64,000 nucleotides of DNA from Sycon ciliatum (Eukaryota; Porifera; Calcarea; Leucosolenida; Sycettidae): contig NC_088645.1 in assembly GCF_964019385.1 (NCBI RefSeq), positions 8,644,398-8,708,397 of the forward strand, in the 5' to 3' direction. The notes beneath the pieces were generated by a model. The model had not been told where the DNA came from and searched no databases. It saw only the letters and a program-made list of their open reading frames with translations. This document shows positions 54,958 to 64,000 of this stretch, piece by piece. The position numbers and the translations under genes are program-made. The number at the start of each line of letters is the position of its first letter. Positions within the stretch are counted from its first letter, which is position 1.

Positions 54958-57900
54958 GAGTTTACGCTGCCGTCCGAAACCTGGCCAGTATCAGTGACAC
55001 AAGTCACATGCCCCCAATCCCATCACAACAGTCATAGCTGCCACAACCATCACAACCAGTACTGTCAGTCCAAGCAAGAGTACATTAACCTGGGAGCAGG
55101 TAACTGTAAACAGTGGCAGGGATGGCGCAGTTCACCATTTACGTCAATTTTGGCATCAAGATCGGACTGCAGAAGCTCTGCCTCATCTCCATCACTCCAA
55201 GTATAGTGCTGCATCAGCAGCAACAGCACCAGCAACCGCACCAGCAGCAGCACCAACACCAACACCAGCAGCAGCACCAGCAGCAGCAGCAACGGCGGCA
55301 GTGACGCCACCACAACCACCAACACGATGACCACAACGAAGATAGATGACCACCACCATTAGGCATTACCATCACAAGGAGGAGCAGCAGTAGCAGCAGC
55401 AGCATGAGCAGCAGCAGCATGAGCAGCAGCTGCATGAGCAGCAGCAGCATGAGCAGCAGCTGCATGAGCAGCAGCAGCATGAGCAGCAGCTGCATGAGCA
55501 GCAGCTGCATGAGCAGCAGCAGCATCAGCAGCAGCTACAGTAGCATCAGCAGCAGCAACAGCATCCCTAATACTAGGCTTACACATGTGCCGGTGAGTCC
55601 AAGCTGCTGTACTGGTGGAGCAGACGGTTAGAAAAGAGAGATCCGGGACCGCTGAAGAAAGACAAAAATAGTCCAATAAAACAGCAAGCTCTAAAAGGGG
55701 CAAGAACGATGAAGCCAGTGGCGTCAGGATCACCATTACACCTAGTTCCCTACTCTATGAGTCATTGTATTCTTTGATGGAGTTGAAAGTTTGTGCTGAG
55801 AACAAATTTAGCATCAGTGACTTACGGAAGGAACGGCGGTTTGCAGGTCTGGCCGATCAATGCCAAGCGAACGGTGTGTGTGTGTGGGGGGGGGGGGGGG
55901 GAGTCGATTCTTTTCCGGTGGAGGTCAGTAGGTGTGTGTGTGTGCGTGCACGCGGGCGGGCGGTTTAACAACAATGGACCGAGTCGGGCCGGCTTACCTA
56001 GTGCTGGCACCTCCCAAGTCCTCTTGATCCACTCCTATACTCTGCAAGGCACGTCAGCATCACAGGAATGGAGAGGACAGAAACAATGTTAACCCCCTGG
56101 GCAGACGTAACAAACACTACAGCTGTGCTCGGTGAAAACCGACCTGAAGTGCATGTTTGGCGCCCTTATAAATAATAATAAAAAAATTGCATGTCCCTTG
56201 ACCTGGTCCTGCAAGTGGTACGAATACGGCTGGACGTACACATGTACAAACACAGTGATGTAATTGGAACTGGTCCAGTGTGTCAGTTTTGCACTCTGGG
56301 TTGGATTTCACCGAGTGCACCTCTACTTGATATCCAGGCAGTGGACACATACATTACGCGCAAAGCCGAACGACGTCGTCCACACTCATACCTAGTTTAT
56401 CCGGGCGGTCCAGGACCGAGCACTGTCCGTAACTTTGAAATGTCCGTAACTCCGAATTATCGCACCTCCCCCCGAGACACACACATCATAGCACCATAGA
56501 ATGGGGTTGCATTTCTGTTGTTTTTGCCATGTGATTAAGCAATCATGAGTGAAACGAGGGTTGCCAGCTGCTCCTCGTTGCTAGTCTTGAAGAAGAAAAA
56601 AAATCATGCCTATCTGCTGCTGCTAGCTGCCAATATTGATGTTGTCCCTGCGTTCGCCACCTCCAACTGCTGAGGTGCCTCGTGCTGTGGCACTACCACA
56701 CCTTGGTCCGCCCTGCGTTGATCCGGCATCGTACTCTCGCGTTGTGGCCTCGTGGGTACGTCTTACACTATTTGCGCTTGCCACGTGCTTATGCGGCCCG
56801 CCTTACCTGGTGGGCTCACGTGCCTTATTTGCCATATAAGCATGGCGGTGTCTGTCATTGTGGACCGGGCGGCATCCGGGGACTTCGCCTCTTCCATACG
56901 TGGTATGTTTTGCTCCGCCACACCGCCTGTTCTATCTTGCATACTCAGTTAATAGTACGTGCGCTGGAGTCCTTTCGTGCCATGAAAGGAACTGCTTCCT
57001 AATATAGAGATTAGGCGCCATGAGCCTTGCTTGTAGTAAACATTGCATTAGTACATATATAGTAGCGCTGATACCTTTATGCAAATATGGGGTAGTCTCG
57101 CCTGCGCATATGGGCGTACTCGTACTCATGGTGCGGCCTGGGCTTTCCCCAGTACGGCTGCCCGCCATTGCATGCCAGACACCCCCCATTGTTGCGCGCC
57201 TAGCCACGCGCGTGGCTTTTACCTGCTGCTCGGTTGTCAGCGATAACTACGGTTTGCCGTACGCTGCAAACCTACATTCACATATAGGGAAATACCATAG
57301 ATACGGCATGTGACATCACTGTTTCCACAAAAAGTGACAAAAGAGTAGTAATATTTCCACTGAATCTGGCCCAAAGGGTACCCGGTAGATGGAAGTGCCC
57401 GTAACGTCGGGGTCCGGATAACCAAGGTATGGGTGTATACCTACACTACTGTACAAGGCATTATTCTAACGAGGCGCAGATAAAACGTTTTCCCCAAATA
57501 ATTGACTGGTTTACGTGTACCAAAGGTAACGACTCTCACTTATTCTCAACGCTCAATAAGACAGTATATGTATCGATTTCTGTATAACGATTTCTATTTT
57601 AACGACAGATTTCTCCTCATTAACTCGTTAGAGTTAGCACTTCGTTATATATGTATGGCTTTTACAGTACATTAGTCATTAGCAAGTCCCAGTATGCACA
57701 CAGACCATACACACAATGCGGAGCACAAGCATCGAAGAACGAGGAGACCCAGAACAGCTACGCTGAAACACGAAGAATGCCAGAACATCGGACAGTGAGC
57801 CAATACTATCTTACTCTGGTGGACTGCTGGTCAAAACCCGTAACATTTTTGTCCTTCCTCTTTCACATGAATGCCGAAAACAATGTGTATAAAACGCCCA

Positions 57901-58166
57901 GTGTGGTGTGTGTCCAACACGTTAGAAGAGCGTGGAAAAGTTAAGAATACCTCAGCCTGATCCCTTGGAAACGACGTTCCTGGTGACTCTACTGTGACTC
58001 TACTGTCGTACGGATCCGAACGGTACTTGGCATGGGGAATGGTCGGCCTTGTAGTTTAGCTGGGCCGTACTACCCCTCAGGAGCTGGCTCCGTGCCTGAT
58101 GTATGTTCGTGTGTGCGTGTGCGCGCGTATGTGTGTGCCCATGTGCAACTCGACGGACGCACACAT

Positions 58167-58206
<40 letters not shown>

Positions 58207-58867
58207 CTGCGTATGCACAAAGACACACACATGCGCGCGCGAACACACGCGCGAACACACCTCAGCCTACGGTTGGTCGATACGTAATGCGGACATACTC
58301 CTGCCCAGACACGCATGAACATAGTTCCACGTGGGCATAGGAAGTTCCCTAAACCCGACTAAACCTGCGTACACGCACAAATCATGGGCATGATCTGGGG
58401 GCAACTGTAGACCATGGTAGACAGGGTGTTCACTTTAGTTTAGGTGTGTCACATCACCATCATTTGAGATGATTATTTTTGTCTCTGATCACACCGGTAA
58501 TGATATCTGTGGTCAGCAGGACTAAGACACTGTACTGACAGGACGATCGTAGCTGTCTTCCACAGCCTTAAGGCAGATTGTCGCTATACCGGTAGTCGGC
58601 GAGGCTTCACATAAAATCCCTCCAAAATAATTGGAAAGGCTAATGCCACAGGACAGCTCAGACTAGTAATACTATTTCTAGGCAGTTACTTACCACGCTT
58701 GCCGGCTGTGAGCTTGCCGCAAGTTGATACGAGGACTGGTTGATCTTGGGCACACTTTGGAACCTGTTCAGCTCCGCAGGGTTCTCGACGCCTTCGCTCT
58801 GATGAGTGGATTGCTCAACATCGTCCATACGGGTGCGGGAGTGCCCGAAGTTCGACACAGGTTCCAT
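52483..58867 (-). CDS. TMEM134: Transmembrane protein 134 family protein
   Basis: Exons in gene order: 58867-58694, 56041-55998, 55208-55143, 54838-54747, 54008-53967, 52908-52843, 52565-52483. They join in phase to 188 residues; human TMEM134 has 195. The first exon starts MEPVSNFGHSRTRMDDVEQ. The membrane half matches the family: WYEHPGLVENRKVVISSIL aligns with human WTQHPLIQKNRRVVLASFL, and GVILIVVGIILLIPGCYFV with the second helix, then a short tail ending FQRLTNLAH. Two hydrophobic helices separated by a short loop are predicted. The third exon has a second possible reading: 55208-55090 in another frame (HYTWSDGDEAELLQ...), joining exon 1 directly to the exon at 54838 and skipping 56041-55998 (191 residues). 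Both are phase-consistent; the choice is open. The molecular role is not well established. Confidence 0.9.
52587..52826. repeat. (GA)n microsatellite tracts upstream of the last TMEM134 exon
   Basis: Long GA blocks with short interruptions read (TC)n on the TMEM134 sense strand and end about 20 bp before the acceptor of the exon at 52565. Confidence 0.97.
53385..53555. mobile_element. pogo-type MITE with GTCAACTTCGC ends, copy 2
   Basis: CGGTCAACTTCGCTAATAAC at the left and CGTTATACGCAAACTTGACTA at the right. The interior is that of 42374-42545 reversed. It is in a TMEM134 intron. Confidence 0.85.
55384..55560. repeat. 15-bp GCA-rich minisatellite
   Basis: Units of the form GCATGAGCAGCAGC(A/T) repeat about ten times. 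This makes long open frames (Met-Ser-Ser or Ala-Ala-His) on both strands, but it sits in a TMEM134 intron and is not an exon in the best model. Confidence 0.9.
57447..57669. mobile_element. MITE with TACTGTA...TACAGTA ends, copy 2
   Basis: The interior CATTATTCTAACGAGGCGCA, ACGATTTCTATTTTAACG and CTCGTTAGAGTTAGCACTTC follows the order in 21092-21382, with a deletion of about 70 bp. It is in TMEM134 intron 1. Confidence 0.85.
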
Positions 58868-59323
58868 AACCGTCCTACTCTAGATTAGGGTCAGCCTAAA
58901 AGGTAGAGAGCAGTACAGGCTGGTCACCGCGTAGATAGCAAATTTAGAAAGTGTAAAAGAGTCAAGACAAGCGTAATAGTATGCAGCGATCGGAAGGAAG
59001 AGTTTCTTTCGTCCATTGACACTTGACAGTGTCTTCGATTCAAGATAAGGAGACAGCTGTTGTTTCGTGACAAAACGTTGTGTCGCAGTAGTTTTTTGCG
59101 TGAAATTTTTGCTGCGAATACTTTGTGCCAAGTCACGCTGCACTGCACATGTACAATCATGTACTGCACAAGTCATGTACATGTACATGACTGTACATGT
59201 ACAGCATAATGTCGTCGTCGCGTACAGATCAGCGCATGCCCACGCTCACCCGTAGCAACCGGCTCGTGGAGCGCTCGAGCGCATGGACATGATCGAGTCG
59301 AGTGTGCACGTGATCATGTGAAC

Positions 59324-59405
59324 GTTCGAACTAGAGAGTCGTAAAAATTTTACGACTCCCTGGTTCGAACCAGGGAGTCGTATTTTACGACTCCCTGGTT
59401 CGAAC
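59324..59405. mobile_element. Two CAGGGAG palindromes separated by three identical 8-mers
   Basis: GTTCGAAC occurs at 59324-59331, 59363-59370 and 59398-59405. Palindromes fill the two gaps: 59332-59362 (first bases mutated to TAGAGAG) and 59371-59397. Each palindrome is therefore bounded by an exact 8-bp repeat. Confidence 0.93.
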
Positions 59406-59453
59406 ATGAACAGACTTTGCAGTTTTGTCGTGCTACGACTTGCTACGTCATAA

Positions 59454-60842
59454 TAGACCAATCCCGAAAAGATTGTCTGGGTTCGTGAAAGGGGGCACGC
59501 GTGCAAGCCAGCACGTGTGAAGTGCATCGTTTTGTATTCAGTTTGTGTGTGTCAGCTCATGGCGGAGGAGAGAGAGACTTTTGCTCGCCGAGCTGAAGCT
59601 AAAGGATTTGATGGAGTCCTGCCAGCAGCTAGTCAAAGGACCTTCGGTACCTTAGGCAGACCCTGACGGAGTTTGGAGGCCAGCAAGCTCTCGGTGAGGA
59701 GAGAAACATTCGCGTGGCGATGGACTCTCCGTAAAAATGCAAGCTACATAGCGCCGACATACTGCAACAGGCTACGATTTCAGCAAACTAACTCGATCTG
59801 CCGCTTCACAAAGTTCAACTATTTACAAAGTCCTGACTGTTGTAGCCTGAAGCTGGACTCTCATCGCCCACCTACAGGTAGCTTTTGGAGCTGATGGATT
59901 TCCCGACTTGGACTCCTTCCGCAAACTCTTGCAATATTACTACAGTGTACCTGGTATGCTGTGTTTCCGCAAGCTGGTGTCGACATGTCACCTATTGTAT
60001 TGTACATGTACCGGGTCGCGGAGGAGCTTGACGACCTCCGCTGACTCCAGGTATCCGAAATACTGCCGTCGTCTTCGTTGATGTCGCTGGTGACATTCTC
60101 CCCTTGCAGGACGTGCGCATAGTTGTCGTCTCGGGGGTAAAGACTATGTTGTCTTTCGAAATAGTTCTTCATCACGCTCGCGCGAATGATGTTTCTCATC
60201 ATGAACTCGTTCCGACGGTGTGACACGGCGATGGTCTTTGGCGGGGCACTGGCTTGGCGAAAACGATATCTTCTTGTGCAATATAACACTGATCGGCTGC
60301 AGATGAGTACAGTCACTTCGTGGTTGGTCGTATGCTGCCAGGAAAGAGGCAGAACTCATCGAAGACGGAGCGCTCGCAACAAACAATAGCACTCGAAATA
60401 TCTCGTAACATTTAGGGCCTATCGCTTTGAGCCACAGCGCTCACAGCCTTGCCTACTTCATCAAAGTGAGCTCGTCATGTTCGTTGACCTCTTCACACTA
60501 CACAGAAGAGCGAAACAAGGATTATGTCTTAGCATTTCAACTCCAACAGCAGACCATTACCAGTGCGAGAGAGAAAACTACAAAGGGCTTTGCTTTTTGT
60601 CGCATCGTCTCTCTTGCATGCAACTAACGAGAAAACCGTGTACTTACCCTCGCATTCACACGCGAACTATCAAACACGTCCTGTGCCGCATGCTGATCAG
60701 GTAGTGCCATGTATGTGTTGTACAGTGCAGGGAGTCGTAAAATACCATAATATTTTACGACTCCCTGGTACCATGTGGTACAGTGTACTCTCAGTTGACA
60801 TGCCCCCTTTCGAACCCAGACAATCTTTTCGGGATTGGTCTA
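59454..60842. mobile_element. Decayed DNA transposon, 1.39 kb, about 44-bp TIRs
   Basis: TAGACCAATCCCGAAAAGAT...GAAAGGGGGCA at the left is inverted at 60799-60842. Inside are fragments that could be old coding sequence (FGADGFPDLDSFRKLLQYYY near 59885 on plus; a 151-residue minus frame at 59861-60316), but all are interrupted and no catalytic motif is visible. The superfamily is not assigned. A CAGGGAG palindrome (60728-60767) is inserted within it. Confidence 0.75.
60728..60767. mobile_element. 40-bp CAGGGAG palindrome nested in a transposon
   Basis: CAGGGAGTCGTAAAATACCA followed by TAATATTTTACGACTCCCTG. GTACAGTG precedes it and recurs 10 bp after its right end rather than directly adjacent. 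Confidence 0.85.
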
Positions 60843-60959
60843 TTCTCACAGTCACCCACGTGGCTTTTGTGCTGCCCACGCGCTGCACTTTTCCGCAATG
60901 TTTTTGGAAGCACTGCACGTGCGCGTGGTGCACTGGCTTTAGCGTAGATCTACGTTAGC

Positions 60960-62375
60960 ATATTAGCGTACCGTACGCGTATGCCTTGCCTTTCTCTTCC
61001 TGACAATCCTGTCCCTGCGGGAATTTGCGGAAAGAACTCTCGAAAACTTGCGCAAGAAATTGCGGCAGAAAACAACAAAAAATGTGACGAAAAGTGCGGA
61101 ATGATGCAGAACTTGCCAGGAATTCGCGGAAGTATTTGCAGAAAATTGCGGGTTTGGGCCAAAATCACGAAATTTGTTGCATCGTATATCTACTTGGGAT
61201 TAGTACGAGTCGTGCTGTGCAAATAACCTACAGGATCATGGAAAGCACTGCGTGAAAAGTGCATAGAAATGTGAGATATAGTGCAGAAAACAACATAAAA
61301 ACGCGGGAAATCGCGGATTTTGCTGAAAATCGCGGGCTTGGGTCAAAATCGCGAAATTTGTTGCATCCGTGGAATCGCGATTTCCTGGAGGGACAGAGTC
61401 AATCTCTCTGGTTTTTAATTGGCCCTTGCCGAAGCACCTTTTTATGGCTCCTTGCCCCTGTACTTATTTCTTGTTCATATGTAGTCTGCCGAATCTTTCT
61501 AACTGTAACGAAGTGTAAAGTAATCATTGCCGAAGTGTCCGTTGTGACCAGGAAGTGGCCCGATTCGCGCGCCCCCTTACCAGGCGCGCGCGGCGCAGAC
61601 CTAAATTTGCTAAAGTTTGCACAGATTTTTTGCATTAATTTTTCACAGTAAAACCGGAACATTTCGGTGGAGATACATGATTGTGATATTTCGGTACGCG
61701 GTACCGGTACCCTAAAAACGTAACCTAAAATAATTCCATGCCACCAGCATGCCACACAGCTATAGTGACACAGTGTGCAAAATGCAATTTTGGACCTGGA
61801 AAACTGGCTCACCGAACTTTCCACGCTACCGAGCCGGCGTTGGCCTTGGGAAATACCAAAAATATCACACCACCGAAAATTCCCGGTTTTACAGTATGCT
61901 ACCCCCCCCCCCCCCTTCTCTCCCCATACGGGAGCTACGGGTGAAAGGCTTGAAAGAGGGCCTACAGTACTGGCAATCACAAAATAATAAGTAATATTTC
62001 AGCATGCAATTTTTCGTTCCTCAACAAAAAAATTCTCAAATGTTACAAAGCGGTGAGACTTGTGCATAGCTCAACTTCAACCACAGTGAACATTCGCAGT
62101 TTGCACAGTTAGTGAATCGATACCCTAAAAACCCTGCAACACACTGGGGCAGAAAGGAACTGTCCGCAGTGATAGAATACTTTTTTAAATTTAAATCAAA
62201 GAACACATGCACAGACGTATGTAGATACGAGCATACATGCACACATACACACACCCAACAAGTAAAAAAGTGTCCAGAAAATAATTATACACACTGGATA
62301 CTAAAAAGCAAAACTGAAAAAAGGTAGCAAGCTCACACAACCTCATACAATGTTAGTACAAGGAAGCAGTCTCTC
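60960..62375. other. Gene-free stretch with short dispersed repeats
   Basis: Contains two loosely related blocks (about 61020-61180 and 61262-61390) sharing AATCGCGGG, GGGTCAAAATCGCGAAATTT and GTTGCATC, probably old transposon pieces, and a poly-C run near 61902. No coding exon is supported. Confidence 0.4.
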
Positions 62376-62378
62376 CCT

Positions 62379-62459
<81 letters not shown>

Positions 62460-62539
62460 GTGCGCGGACACACACACGCAAACACACACACACACACGAA
62501 CGCACGCATATGTGTCTCGAACTGATAACGGTGTGGAGT

Positions 62540-63874
<1,335 letters not shown>

Positions 63875-64000
63875 CTGCCACATAGTCAGCAATCAAAAAT
63901 AGTATGGACACCAGAACACGGAGATGGATTTGCAGTGAGATACATGTAGAGCGTGTGATGGTGCGTGTGTGTGTGTGTTGACCGCCATTCGACAGTCACC

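Noticed and set aside
55214..55736. Poly-Leu-Met, Ala-Ala-His and Ser-Ser-Met repeat proteins
   Set aside because: Frames across a GCA-rich minisatellite inside a TMEM134 intron, with no splice pattern linking them to the gene.

Overview
This is nuclear DNA of an animal (metazoan), most likely a marine invertebrate. Every protein-coding gene is split by spliceosomal introns with GT/AG borders. The recognisable products are animal proteins: an ADAM metalloprotease, a PHF7/G2E3-type PHD protein, POMGNT1, DECR2, TMEM134 and MAD1L1. The non-coding DNA is very rich in (CA)n, (GA)n and poly-G/C tracts and in short inverted-repeat DNA transposons. The species cannot be fixed from the sequence. POMGNT1 has only six coding exons and DECR2 only two, far fewer than in vertebrates. 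No bacterial operon, CRISPR array, rRNA gene or convincing functional tRNA gene is present.

Layout. 0.4-10.1 kb (minus): twelve exons of an ADAM-family gene, from signal peptide through prodomain into the metalloprotease domain; its zinc-site exon lies beyond the left edge. 10.1-17 kb: a transposon-rich spacer. 17.1-27.9 kb (plus): a PHF7/G2E3-like gene with three Cys/His zinc modules and a serine-rich tail of about 750 residues. 28-36 kb: another mobile-element field, with one small Cys-rich ORF of unknown standing. 36.0-44.8 kb (plus): a complete POMGNT1 gene. 44.8-48.1 kb: spacer. 48.2-50.3 kb (minus): a complete two-exon DECR2 ending in the peroxisomal signal SKL. 52.5-58.9 kb (minus): a complete TMEM134 in six or seven exons. 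59.3-60.8 kb: a decayed DNA transposon. 62.5-63.9 kb (minus): the last two coding exons of MAD1L1, whose 5' part lies beyond the right edge. The six genes work in unrelated processes (cell-surface proteolysis, chromatin or ubiquitin signalling, dystroglycan glycosylation, peroxisomal lipid oxidation, a small membrane protein, spindle checkpoint), so the cluster is positional rather than an operon.

The most unusual material is non-coding. (1) A dispersed family of 27-40 bp near-perfect palindromes beginning CAGGGAG and ending CTCCCTG is flanked by exact 8-bp direct repeats at several sites, as expected of TIR-only hAT-type elements. One copy has an apparent empty paralogous site in the same window, and one site carries two copies separated by three identical 8-mers. 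(2) In the PHF7-like gene the 3' splice site and first 24 nt of an exon are tandemly repeated seven times with a 49-bp period. (3) In the same gene the end of the next exon and its donor are duplicated, giving a possible 12-nt in-frame microexon, with a Harbinger-like MITE inserted inside the duplicated donor. (4) Dinucleotide repeats close to 3' splice sites read (TG)n or (TC)n on the sense strand of all six genes, on both strands of the window.
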